Positions 40,219 to 49,079 of a DNA stretch of 64,000 nucleotides are shown here, piece by piece. The position numbers were made by a program, and so were the translations under genes. The stretch spans positions 1-64,000 of the forward strand of contig CAJQUW010003214.1 of NCBI GenBank assembly GCA_907163375.1. Direction: 5' to 3'. Numbering within the stretch: position 1 is the stretch's first letter; the number at the start of each line of letters is the position of its first letter. Below the pieces are notes generated by a model. It saw nothing but the letters and a program-made list of their open reading frames with translations, ran no database searches and was not told the origin of the DNA. Origin of the DNA: Prostheceraeus crozeri (Eukaryota > Platyhelminthes > Polycladida > Euryleptidae).

Positions 40219-40659
40219 TTACAAAATCATTTTTTCATTAGAAGATGGGTTACATGAAAACTTTTGAATAACAGATTTAAATCGACGTACATGCAAACGT
40301 TTTAAAATGAAGTACAATACGAAAGCACCACAAGTTGATGAAAGTGGATGTTGTAGTATGCGCTCATTTCGTTGATATTGACGAGTATGTTTTCTCAACC
40401 ACTGATGTGTTGGTATATTTGGAGGTTGAGCAAGAGAGTCAAATAGTTCACCGCGTCTATCTTTTGCAATAATGATAGCTTTCCAATGTTCACCTTCAAA
40501 ATTCTTTGACTGACTGTTTAATACAATAATAATGGGATGCTGTTTTACTAAAGTTGGTAGGGTATCTAGCGAATAGACATTATCAAAAGCTTTCAACGTA
40601 GCTTTATCTGCATTACGCTGTACTTAAGCTTTAACATCGTCAGCATTCAGCCAACTCAT
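40219..40659 (-). pseudogene. Adenovirus-type cysteine protease of Polinton, one nonsense codon
   Basis: The frame from the ATG at 40659 has TAA at codon 12, then is open to the end. Catalytic residues are visible: His in GEHWKAI, an acidic residue and partner region in GELFDSLAQPP, and Cys in STCGAFVLYFIL. The spacing is that of adenain-type maturation proteases, which cut capsid precursors. Its ATG overlaps the stop of the capsid-type gene upstream (TAATG). Only one nonsense codon separates it from intact, but it lies before the active site. Confidence 0.88.
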
Positions 40660-41590
40660 TAACGATTATAGTGAAGAATCACGTCACGATACTTAGTTAT
40701 TTCAATATTTGAATCAAAAACTGCATAAATCAATACATACCATCGTCGCATTGCTACCATTAGGAGCTTTGGTGCTTCTGATGGAAATAAACCGTCTTTC
40801 ATAAAACTCTTTTGATCTTTAGGAATAGTAAATGTGAGAAGCTTTGTATGTTGAATGGGATAAATAGCATTGCTACGGTTAAGACCCTCAGCATGTCCTC
40901 AAAATTACACTTGGATTAGCTACCACTCGACGAATGTATAGCGTAAGCTCTTCCACATGGATTTTAAAATTGACAACTTTAGCATATGCATTCAACAAAA
41001 ATTCAGGCTTGTTCAATGTAAGTTTAACTCGCATGCTGGTATTACAGAGTAAAAACTTCGACTGTCTGAAGAAGTCAAGATTTAGTGGACCATATAGCTG
41101 ACATACTTTACTATCTTTAATCAAAGCAGATCGCTTTACAAAACCAGCTTTTGTCTCACTATCAAATTGTGTTGCTTGATCTCTACACCATCCCATTGCT
41201 TCCATATGACTCTTTTGTGCTGACGGATGAAACTGTGATAGGGCATTGAAATATGCTTTATAGGGATAATCGCTTTGTCCACCTTCTACCTGTTGCTCTC
41301 CAATAGTTAGAGAAACATCATGAAATAGTGTTTACCAGCGGTAAATTGTTCAGACCAACTTTATGTGCATCATCGATGTTAGTACCATCTGCTTGCTGAA
41401 TTCTGAACCGCACATCAACCATCGCATAACTTAAATCAATGTAGTCATCACTAGCACCAGGAATGACAAATTAAATTGGACCAGTATTCTCAGCAGTTCG
41501 AGGATGATAATCTACAATACTTGAACTAAGAATATCTGTCTGTATCGCTTGTTGATCAAACAAACAAAAATTTGAAGTTTTACACTCCAT
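40659..41590 (-). pseudogene. Polinton capsid-type protein (F54H12.2-like family), broken and internally deleted
   Basis: The frame starts MECKTSNFCLFDQQAIQTDI, with one TAA (GPI-stop-FVIPGASDDYIDLSY), a frameshift near 41330 and a third piece from about 41225 (AMGWCRDQATQFD; LIKDSKVCQLYGPLNLDFF). The last piece (AIYPIQHTKLLTFTIPKDQK) jumps to a typical C-terminus (YVLIYAVFDSNIEITKY). About 130-150 residues seem deleted between them. The order of blocks matches an abundant Polinton protein annotated as F54H12.2-like, a capsid candidate. No functional product is possible. Confidence 0.75.
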
Positions 41591-41592
41591 GA

Positions 41593-42057
41593 TTAGAAGT
41601 TATGACAGCGTCGTCGTTTAGCACGCGATGAAGGATTAGAGCGCGCACGGCGTTTGCGTGAATGCCTTTTCTTAGATTTTCGTGAAGTTCGCCCCTTACC
41701 AGCTCCGAGCTGTTTTCTTTTTATTCAAACATTCATTCGTTTAGGTGCTTTCTTTTGTCGATTACGAGTTAAGGATTCCTGTAATGTTCTTAACCCGAAT
41801 TCCTTCCCACGATTTAGTAAAGTACTCTTTATATTTTTTCCACTGGCAATATCATTGACAACATCACCAGAAAAGCCAACAGCATTACTTAAAAGAGATC
41901 GCTTTAAAGTTTTTCTGCCGGTAGATAAGAGAGGAGATACAACAGATTTCAGCGCGCCAAATATACTACCTCCACGTTGACGGCGAGCACCAGTGTAAAT
42001 TGTAACCGCGCCACTTACATAGGAGGGGCGTGAATAAAACGATGCAGTGGGATTCAT
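41593..42057 (-). pseudogene. pVI-like minor virion protein of Polinton, one in-frame TGA
   Basis: The protein has an aromatic N-terminus (MNPTASFYSRPSYVSGAV), then GGSIFGALKSVVSPLL, an amphipathic helix, and NAVGFSGDVVNDIASGKNIK. Proteins with this layout sit next to the capsid gene in Polintons and resemble adenovirus pVI, the membrane-lytic cement protein. TGA at 41725-41727 is followed in frame by a Lys/Arg-rich tail (KKRHSRKRRARSN) and a stop 3 bp before the capsid gene. The tail may be a nuclear signal. Confidence 0.65.
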
Positions 42058-42097
42058 TACTTAAATCTTGAACTCGCAAGTTATAGTTTTGCATAAA

Positions 42098-43170
42098 TCA
42101 CTTGCGATCACTTTGATGAAAAATGTCTGCACGACGCATCCAAGAGTTCATACTTGAAGGACAGCCGAGCCATTTAACAAGACACCATTCTTCGCCTTGA
42201 CGTTTTTTGCAACGGATGATTTTCTCTACTAAATATGTTTCACTTTCAGTGACTACCTCAATCTCATCACGGTAAAAGCTGCCATCTATTTCTTCATTAT
42301 CGTAGTCTTTTAACTTGTAAGTTGTGGGAGAGTCTTTTTTATTGATGTTTGAAACTGTAAAAATTTCTTCTGTCTAATTCGGGAGATAACCTTTAGCAAA
42401 AACACTCTTCACTTTTGATATGCGAACTTTATCGCCTATTTTTACATCACTTTTTGCATTATTACGCTTACGTTAGAATGTTTTACGCACTTCATCTACA
42501 TTGTCAGCATTCACATCTGCTGGTCTGAGTCCAATAGAGCGATGTACAGAGTGATTGTAGGCATGTACCGTATCTTGTAGAATCTTTGTCCAATTTTGTG
42601 TTAAGTTGGCAGTAAAATGTCGCCACAAGCGATTTTTCAATGTGCGGTTAAAACGTTCAACTAATGCAGCCTTATAAGGCACTCTTTACACTAAACAACT
42701 CAATGTCATATCTCTCAAACAATCTTTCCACATGCTGATTTTCGAACTCTTTTCCTTTATCACTCTGAATTCTCTTTGAAATGCGACCCTCTTGGAAAAT
42801 TGACTGAAATTCCTTGTCTACTCGTTTACCTTCTTTAGTTTTTAATGGTTGAGCCCACGCATATCGCGAGAAAATATCAATTAGTGTCAAAATAAAATTA
42901 TTTCCCGAGTTATGTTTTAAAATAGAGGCAACGTCACACAAATCTGCCTGCCACTGTTCATCAATGACGGGTACGGTACTTCTTTTTCGCTTGTTTGTGA
43001 AGTGTATAGGTAGCCTGACCCTTTAACCATTGTTTAACTTGTGATTGTGGAAGACCACTCGCTTTTGACAATTTCTTTGTAGATGCAAATCCTGCTGGAT
43101 GTTTTACATCATAGTATATTGACTTTAAAAGTTCATGTGATGACGACTGACTCTTCCTCCTTCTTCTCAT
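42098..43170 (-). pseudogene. Polinton integrase (rve) with C-terminal chromodomain, broken
   Basis: The start at 43170 reads MRRRRKSQSSSHELLKSIYY, then an N-terminal zinc/helix region (LSKASGLPQSQVKQWLKG). The catalytic domain has the first Asp in QADLCDVAS, the second in QSDKGKEFEN and the Glu in ALVERFNRTLK. The C-terminal part carries VKIGDKVRISKVKSVF, GSFYRDEIEVV and a chromodomain (YLVEKIIRCKK; VKWLGCPSSMNSW). Breaks: frame changes near 42955 and 42680, TAA near 42474, TAG near 42378. It cuts and joins the element's ends, giving the 6-bp duplication; the chromodomain directs it to histone marks. Confidence 0.9.
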
Positions 43171-43342
43171 GTTTTTGCTTTCTTGTCTTTTTACACTTAC
43201 AACAGCCACAAGATTTAGCAGATTTACGTTCATGTTCACATTACTTAGGAGTCTCACTGTAAGAGCTGGCACAGCAAGTACATGTTACATCAACATGCAC
43301 CTCCGGCGGTTCATTGCATGGCATGCAACACATCTGCTTCAT
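43133..43342 (-). pseudogene. Small Cys-rich protein, one in-frame TAA
   Basis: The 70-codon frame has cysteine pairs CCMPC, CTCC and, after the TAA, CGCCKCKK and a Lys-rich end. The paired cysteines suggest a metal-binding knuckle. It starts 1 bp after the stop of the 43344-44063 gene and overlaps the integrase start. Family unknown. Confidence 0.45.
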
Positions 43343-43343
43343 A

Positions 43344-44063
43344 TTAATAGTCTGAGAACATATATTTCTTTGGTGGAGATCTTCTACGTCTATCTCTTTC
43401 TCTTGTTTGCCTAGAGGGTGTAGATCTACGTCGTTCTCTTCCTCTTGTTTTCTTAGTAAGTGTGGAAGGAGATGTAGAAGGTGAACTCTTAAACCAATTT
43501 CTTGGCATTGTAACACTCCTAATTTTAGGAACAGAATTAACATTTGAAGTAGCACCAACTTCTGAAGTAGAATCAAGTTCTTTCAATGTTTCATTATTCA
43601 ATGCAAATTTTGGAACAATATGCCTTTTCAATAGTTGAAGAAAATATGGCCAACCATGTGGGACATAACGTTGTCGACGTTTTCTACGCGTGGCATACTG
43701 AATCAAGTCTTCATAACGCGAAGCGCTAATAATTTTATCATCATCTGTAATGATTTCACCTCTATCATTCACATTGAGATATGGTTCAATGCTGTTGAAA
43801 AGAGCTATTGCATGTGCACGAGACGCTGAAGGTGTAACAGTCGAAACAGAGTCACGCATCTTATTCTTCAAACTTTTCAATTCTTCAACAGTTTCTGATT
43901 GTAATAAAACTGCGCGATATGGATCTTTAATATGTGCATTTTCCTGATAATCCAGCTCTTTCTTATAAATTTGATTTGCTAGAGGTTGCTTTACTTGCTG
44001 TAAAGCAGTCAATTGCACATATTCTTCCTGAGGAATGACAATCGTGCGAGAATAGGAGCTCAT
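43344..44063 (-). CDS. Polinton basic protein with RS-rich tail, intact (239 codons)
   Basis: The N-terminal half is helical (YVQLTALQQVKQPLANQIYK; VEELKSLKNKM), the middle has YLNVNDRGEIITDDDKI and a basic patch (ATRRKRRQRY). The C-terminal third is rich in Arg/Ser (RGRERRRSTPSRQTRERDRR). A homologue of this layout lies beside the packaging ATPase in many Polintons. By composition it may bind DNA in the particle. It overlaps the ATPase gene by 4 bp and precedes the Cys-rich gene by 1 bp, as in a compact gene string. Confidence 0.65.
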   Translation of the reverse strand: MSSYSRTIVIPQEEYVQLTALQQVKQPLANQIYKKELDYQENAHIKDPYRAVLLQSETVEELKSLKNKMRDSVSTVTPSASRAHAIALFNSIEPYLNVNDRGEIITDDDKIISASRYEDLIQYATRRKRRQRYVPHGWPYFLQLLKRHIVPKFALNNETLKELDSTSEVGATSNVNSVPKIRSVTMPRNWFKSSPSTSPSTLTKKTRGRERRRSTPSRQTRERDRRRRSPPKKYMFSDY

Positions 44064-44698
44064 AGTTTGTAGATAATCATAGGCTTTTTCAAAATATCAC
44101 TTCGAAATCTAAATTCCTCCGGACACTCTTGTGTAAAATCAATAAATAAGTAACCGTGTGGTTTTTCAGTTGCTGCTTGAAAAATTTCAATTAAGGCTTT
44201 TGAACATCTTGGCGAAACTTGTCGCGCTAAAATTTCAAATTGACTTCTATCTCGGGGATTTTTAAAGATAGCGTAATAGTGCGTATTCAGGTTTCGTGTG
44301 CGGGCTTCTTTCCCATCAGGAAACAAATTTTGCGTGATATAGATTATAAAGCACCTTTTGTGATGTGCTACGCGAGTGAACATATCTGTAACGTCTTTAG
44401 AATTCTTGCTTTCCTTCAATAGATCATCCAATACAACGACATCGTTGGACTCTATCTTATCAACTCGAATAATTCCTTCTTTTCGAATAAAGTTACAACG
44501 TTGCAATTCCTGAAAGAGTAACGGCTGATACATACCATAACACCAAATAACTTGATTGATAAGTTCCCTAAACAATTCTTTTCTTTTGTCTAGCAAATTC
44601 AGAGTGAAAACAGTTTTGCCTGCATGGGATGGACCTGATACAGTCAGAACTTTATCACATTGAAGTCTGAAATCCATTTTATTACTGACACTGAACAT
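44060..44698 (-). CDS. Genome-packaging ATPase of Polinton (FtsK/HerA type), intact
   Basis: A 212-codon frame has the Walker A motif VSGPSHAGKTVF (P-loop GPSHAGKT), Walker B VVVLDDLL, and a sensor-like region IIYITQNLFPDGKEART. These are features of the A32-like packaging ATPases shared by Polintons and adintoviruses, which drive DNA into the capsid. No lesion is seen. It lies between the basic protein at 44707-45072 and the 43344-44063 gene, with 8 and -4 bp spacing. Confidence 0.92.
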   Translation of the reverse strand: MFSVSNKMDFRLQCDKVLTVSGPSHAGKTVFTLNLLDKRKELFRELINQVIWCYGMYQPLLFQELQRCNFIRKEGIIRVDKIESNDVVVLDDLLKESKNSKDVTDMFTRVAHHKRCFIIYITQNLFPDGKEARTRNLNTHYYAIFKNPRDRSQFEILARQVSPRCSKALIEIFQAATEKPHGYLFIDFTQECPEEFRFRSDILKKPMIIYKL

Positions 44699-44706
44699 TT
44701 ACATAA

Positions 44707-45072
44707 TTAACGCTTAAAGCCAAAGATATTATCCAATACGTTGCCCACTACAGGAGCTAACATCGGAAGTATTGCTGAAAGGAAACCACCCTTTTGTGAC
44801 AGAGTTTTCCTCTTTCTTTGAAGGGTGATTTTAGGATTGGAGATGAATCGTAATTTTGTAGTATATCGCTTAAGTAACTTTCGTTGTTGTGGTGATAATT
44901 TCTTTGTCCTCAAACTTCTCACATGAGAAACAATTTCTCGAATAAATTTATCATTAGCATGTCGTATAACATTATATCGATGATTTCCTTTCATTCGTTG
45001 AAGAGCTCGAATGGCTGCAGAAAATTTTGAAGACCTTCGACTTTTGCGTCTCGCCATTTTTCTCTTTACCAT
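44707..45072 (-). CDS. Small basic core-type protein with hydrophobic C-terminus, intact
   Basis: The 121-codon protein is extremely basic (MVKRKMARRKSRRSSKFSAA; RKLLKRYTTKLRF) and ends GGFLSAILPMLAPVVGN-VL, a hydrophobic Gly/Pro-containing segment. This combination is seen in adenovirus pX/mu-like and adintovirus core proteins, which condense DNA. It is inferred from composition and from its place beside the ATPase. Confidence 0.65.
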   Translation of the reverse strand: MVKRKMARRKSRRSSKFSAAIRALQRMKGNHRYNVIRHANDKFIREIVSHVRSLRTKKLSPQQRKLLKRYTTKLRFISNPKITLQRKRKTLSQKGGFLSAILPMLAPVVGNVLDNIFGFKR

Positions 45073-45142
45073 TGTCGCTACTTGAGTTTTCGATATTTGT
45101 ATAGGTACTAACTTTTATGGCAGAAGTGACACTCAAAATGAG

Positions 45143-46193
45143 CTATATCACAGTGGCTACATTAACAAAGTTGAATACAGCAGCGTATGAAGCAGCGCTG
45201 GCAGAAAGTATGCTTACATCTCTTAAAGATGCGTTTTTCACTTCCATCCTTTTAGTCCGGGAGCTAGCGTGAAGTTGTGCAGGGAACGAGGTAGTACATA
45301 AAACTTTCACATAGCATAGTACACCTCCAACCTACTGCAAAACTTCGCGTCTGCCGGATCAGATCATTTGCTTTTCAGAAATAGAGAGGATAACACAATC
45401 CTATGTATTTCCAATGGTAAAATTGTGACATCTGAGGTGTTGACCCCATTTTTTCGAATTTTTGCTCATAAAAGTTACACAAATTGGTATTTTGTTGAAC
45501 TGGTTATTATAGAAATCATCTACAGATCATGATCTTTCAAATGAGCTAAGTGTACATGAAGTAAATGAGGAATGAGGATGAAGTAAAGTGTACAAACAGA
45601 CACTTTTCGTTGGTTTAACTGCAAATTTTAACATAGAAATTTCAGGAAAATTGTTGACATACTCTAACGAAAAGTGTCTGTTTGTACACTTTACTTCATC
45701 CTCTGTCACTGAATGATAACTCATTTGAAAGATCATGATCTGTAGATGATTTCTATAATAACCAGTTCAACAAAATACCAATTTGTGTAACTTTTATGAG
45801 CAAAAATTCGAAAAAATGGGGTCAACACCTCAGATGTCACAATTTTACCATTGGAAATACATAGGATTGTGTTATCCTCTCTATTTCTGAAAAGCAAATG
45901 ATCTGATCCGGCAGACGGCAGTTTTGCAGTAGGTTGGAGGTGTACTATGCTATGTGAAAGTTTTATGTACTACCTCGTTCCCTGCACAACTTCACGCTAG
46001 CTCCCGGACTATTTCGCTTACATACATCACACAAATTTTCACTCTTACTAACAACTTCTAAAGCAAGTCTTTTTGACGACATGAACTTGCTAGCCTTTTC
46101 TAAATAGTAGACGCATGTACAGAAGGAATATACTTCGAGAGTAAGTAGACATAACTCGAAAACCAAATGTGCTACGATCAAGTACCATTGCAT
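45143..46193 (-). pseudogene. Small membrane protein of Polinton, split by a MITE
   Basis: The frame begins MQWYLIVAHLVFELCLLTLE, a probable signal anchor, then a Cys pair in NLCDVCKRN. It enters the MITE at 46009 and is lost. On the other side of the MITE, at 45252-45143, a frame reading MEVKNASLRDVSILS continues in phase across the TA duplication. The uninterrupted gene would have about 100 codons. Family unknown. Confidence 0.55.
45255..46009. mobile_element. MITE with about 350-370-bp inverted repeats (755 bp)
   Basis: Left arm from GTCCGGGAGCTAGCGTGAAG, right arm ending CTTCACGCTAGCTCCCGGAC. Both arms extend inward to 'GATGAAGTAAAGTGTACAAA' and its complement, leaving a loop of about 50 bp. 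The arms are nearly identical. TA flanks both ends (45253-45254, 46010-46011), so a Tc1/mariner-type transposase is the likely mover. It carries no gene. Confidence 0.88.
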
Positions 46194-46195
46194 CT

Positions 46196-46588
46196 TTAAG
46201 TTTGTTTTATAGAAAGTTGAATGCGAATATGTGAAATTGCTTCAATCACTAGACTGCTACCATGATGGCTAAATGCATCAAGACTTTGAGCAATTTTTCC
46301 CATATGTCTTTCAAAAAATTCTTCAAGATTATCTACAACTTCCATTGAATAGGAAGCAAAGTGGAAGAAACGATCTTCTACCTCTTTTTTCCCAAAATGA
46401 CTGAAATGAATTTTCGAAACTAATCGCGCCATTACAATTTTATCAGAAAAGGTATCCATTAACTTCAAAAATAGTGTGCTAGTATCACCAATAACTGATT
46501 TGATGTTAATCTCATCTTTATGAAATGTTATCACATAATCTTGAATAGTCCCTTTTAATCTTTGCCTATGAAACGCAATGTTCCACAA
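46196..46588 (-). CDS. Polinton protein with 'GS-x-x-V' leader-domain pattern (130 codons)
   Basis: The protein reads MWNIAFHRQRLKGTIQDYVI, then VMARLVSKIHFSHFGKKEVE with DRFFHFASYSM, and HHGSSLVIEAISHIRIQLSI at the end. A domain with this layout, ending in '(E/H)GS-x-(W/L)-V-x-x-I', commonly forms the N-terminal part of larger proteins in Polintons. Here it is a stand-alone gene. Function unknown. The frame is intact. Confidence 0.5.
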   Translation of the reverse strand: MWNIAFHRQRLKGTIQDYVITFHKDEINIKSVIGDTSTLFLKLMDTFSDKIVMARLVSKIHFSHFGKKEVEDRFFHFASYSMEVVDNLEEFFERHMGKIAQSLDAFSHHGSSLVIEAISHIRIQLSIKQT

Positions 46589-46589
46589 T

Positions 46590-46879
46590 CATTTGAGAAA
46601 GACATTGTTATCCTGCATCTATCCCTCCAATTGCATGAAAAACAGCAAATCTTTACATAAAGCTTTAATTGAATGACTTCTTCAAGCATGCATTACAAAT
46701 TTTGGGTTTGAAACAAATAAAATAGATACAGTTGGTAACTATCATACAGAGAGCAATGAAAACCAAACCTTACTTTGGCAGTGTTGGGGTAAGGAGGAAA
46801 AGAACATTGATTATGAATGTAACTACTACAACGAACATTTGAAATGGGAACACTCAGTTCCTTGAAACGTTTCGTAACT
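46590..46879. other. Short non-coding gap in the Polinton right arm
   Basis: No supportable frame. Confidence 0.5.
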
Positions 46880-47250
46880 TCATGATAGTGTTACTATAAC
46901 TCTACTATCCCAAGGTGGAAGTAGAATATCATTAATTACTAGATTAGGAAAAAGCTTTCTCTCCTTGGAGGGATCATTACAAAAGATACGTACAACATTG
47001 AAGGCTGCTAGCCATCTTTTAAAGTCAATAAGAAGAGCACTTTCACTAGGAAGACCAAAGTCTTTTAAATATTGTTGATTAAGTCCATGAATATGTTTTC
47101 TCGCCCATCCATCAGCTTTGGGATCACACTTGGTATGATGATGATAAACACTAACAATCTGATATGAGCAATTGTCCATAGTAATAGCACTGAGCTCCTG
47201 TACAGGTTCACCCTCACAATCCATAAAAATGATGGTGGATGACTAAAAAT
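46880..47250 (-). CDS. DEDD (DnaQ-like) exonuclease-like protein
   Basis: Just after a splice-acceptor-like TTTTATTTTTAG (47251-47262 region) the frame reads IIFMDCEGEPVQELSAI, with the D-x-E pattern of the first exonuclease motif. Then ARKHIHGLNQQYLKDFGLPS and ALLIDFKRWLAAF follow, and IFCNDPSKERKLF. The 'HGL' and 'NDPxKE' blocks are what I expect of a small DEDD-type nuclease found in Polinton-like elements. The last catalytic aspartate was not securely located. It would be separate from the exonuclease of the polymerase. Confidence 0.5.
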
Positions 47251-47284
47251 AAAATTACATAGTTTTACTCATCGGATGAAAATC

Positions 47285-47548
47285 CTATAACATATTACAA
47301 TATGAAGAAGTGCAACGATGCTGTTCACGACAAAATACACAAATAACATGATGACAGCGAAGAAGTAAAATGTATCTGATAAGACCACGTCTACGACACT
47401 CAAAGCACATAAGCGAATTGTCATAAGGTAGAGATAGGAAAGGATTAGCGATTCTCCTTCTTTGATTTGCGTTTTCCGGTAGCATTCTCCTCTGACTTGT
47501 GCTTCCCACCGCTCTCGTTGAGGATTTGATCAATAATGTTATTAACAT
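47285..47548 (-). CDS. RING-like zinc-finger frame
   Basis: Near the end the frame has LMCFECRRRGLIRYILLLRC followed by HHVICVFCREQHRC and SSYC. The spacing C-x2-C, C-x-H-x2-C-x2-C, then C-x5-C recalls a C3HC4 RING finger of ubiquitin ligases, though one ligand spacing is short. The frame overlaps the end of the 47445-48214 gene in another phase, so it may be a separate gene or the second exon of that gene. Function unproven. Confidence 0.45.
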   Translation of the reverse strand: MLITLLIKSSTRAVGSTSQRRMLPENANQRRRIANPFLSLPYDNSLMCFECRRRGLIRYILLLRCHHVICVFCREQHRCTSSYCNML

Positions 47549-48214
47549 CTGGCTGCTTCGGCATACATAGGATGGATTGAGTATGCATTGCTATAGAGGC
47601 CAATTTATTATCCTTATGATAACCATAATATAGTCCGCTTATTGTGAAACGAATATTCCAAGTGCCTTCTGCGAGCTCTTCACACCTGATGGGTGTTATT
47701 TGTTCTCCATCCTTTCGATAGTAAGAACACCAATGCGATAGTGGTAGAGAAAGTCGTTCACCTTCCCATATCTTTTTATATGGTGTATCCTTGTCATCTC
47801 TCGCTCTCCACACTTCGTCAAGGGGAGTAGGGATATCCATATTTAGTGTCACAAATTCTTCAATAATGTCAAGCTGGCGACGTATGTATGGAGCTACAGG
47901 AATGATGACGTAGTCTCCATACTGATTCCTCTTCACACTCACGTCTGTGGAAGGGATCATTCCCGTTTCCAGTGCTATAGCATGATCGAAATAGCGTATG
48001 CCTTGTCTAAATTTACGCTGTAGGGGTGTAGGATTATGCACCTGTGTTGTTTCCTCCATCGGTCTCAACTGTAGATGGCCTGAATGTAGCGAACCTTGCA
48101 CCGTCTGGACATCAGCATCTAGTCTGGTAAGTGATGTAGAACCCTGAAAGAGGAAAGATGCGATTAGGTAAACACTCAAGAAAGGAGGTGGAGGGAAGTT
48201 TTCCAACTTACCAT
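47445..48214 (-). CDS. Polinton right-arm protein with ATG|GTAAGT split start
   Basis: The exon 1 start codon at 48214-48212 is followed at once by GTAAGT. The 68-bp intron (48211-48144) ends TCTTTCAG, and exon 2 reads GSTSLTRLDADVQTVQGSLH. The protein has a central region with AIALETGMIPSTDVSVKRN and DYVIIPVAPYIRRQLDII, then CSYYRKDGEQITPIRCEELA, and ends with a basic tail (ATGKRKSKKENR). No family recognised. The exon layout is the same as in the polymerase gene. A longer frame running into the intron (to 48206) is a by-product. Confidence 0.6.
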
Positions 48215-48306
48215 TCTAGTTGAAAAGTAGGATAGATGAGCTGAGAGAACGTGCGTCCGTCACTTATACGATTCAAAGATAGAATGATTGTCACTCTAAA
48301 GTCTCA

Positions 48307-48316
48307 TTATTTATAG
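48307..48316 (-). promoter_or_regulatory. TATA box of the right-arm gene
   Basis: The complement reads CTATAAATAA, about 95 bp before the ATG at 48214. Confidence 0.5.
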
Positions 48317-48443
48317 AGAAATCCATGATTCTCATTGGATGATAATCCTCATTGGACAATAACATCAAGCTGATTCCAAATCTGGCCTCTGTTTACCAAA
48401 CCGAGCCTTCGTTCGCCCGCTGGAGCTGTTTTTTGGAAAATTC

Positions 48444-48891
48444 TAACTCTGTCGTTTTTTGCCAATTTCCCAAATCTTAAATGGCGTCTCACATCTAAAT
48501 GAAGACAGATATGAACAAGCCGTTTCTTTCACTGAATTTGTCTCACTCATAGCTTTCAAACGAGCTATTGCACGACTTTCTACGATCTCTAGAACCAAAG
48601 TTGGAAGCAACGCTGCCGAGGGGGGGACGTCCCAAAAATTTTTTCTCTCCGATGGAGCTGGAAATCACCCTACGGATGCAGAATTTGACGCTGAATCAGA
48701 ATCTGCCCTCCGTTTTCCCATCCGATGCTTCGTTTTGGCTCTACAGCCCTAAACCATCCCAAATTCGCCGTTAACTCTGTCGGTTTACAACATCTGCCAA
48801 CCTGGTCGGCCGCCCAAGTCGACCTGGACGGCCAACCAAGACTCTCTCCCGAGGGGGGCGCTGTGTTTATTGTGGAGGTTTAGTTGCTACT
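48444..48891 (-). repeat. Right terminal inverted repeat (448 bp)
   Basis: Complement of the left TIR with 8 transitions; ends CTACT. The inner TATA segment present in the left arm is not conserved here beyond 48443. Confidence 0.95.
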
Positions 48892-48897
48892 CACTGA
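48892..48897. repeat. Target-site duplication of the complete Polinton, right (CACTGA)
   Basis: Five of six bases match the left copy CACTGG. Confidence 0.8.
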
Positions 48898-48974
48898 TGC
48901 TTCAATCAATCTTGCAAGCAACGAATCGACGAATACCTGTCAAAACAGAAAAGTATTCACCTTTGAGGCAGGGA

Positions 48975-49070
48975 TGCGGAATTGTAGTCGGAGTCCCGGA
49001 GTCCTATCATTTTTGCTGGAGTCGGAGTCCTATCAAATGATAGGACTCCGGACTCCGGCCTATAACTAGA
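48975..49070. repeat. GGAGTC-rich inverted repeat
   Basis: The words GGAGTC, CGGAGTCC and TGATAGGACTCCG recur and pair with each other across about 90 bp, forming a hairpin. Confidence 0.6.
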
Positions 49071-49079
49071 CCCGAAATA

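Larger units (their letters stand above)
26201..48891. mobile_element. Complete Polinton/Maverick element, 22.7 kb
   Basis: It has 448-bp inverted repeats, AG...CT ends and a 6-bp target duplication. The core gene set of the class is present: protein-primed DNA polymerase B, rve integrase, FtsK/HerA-type packaging ATPase, adenovirus-type cysteine protease and capsid-type proteins. The polymerase and the small left-arm genes are mostly on +; the structural genes and integrase are on -. About half the genes carry stops or frameshifts, so this copy is defective on its own. A 755-bp MITE sits inside it at 45255-46009. Confidence 0.95.
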
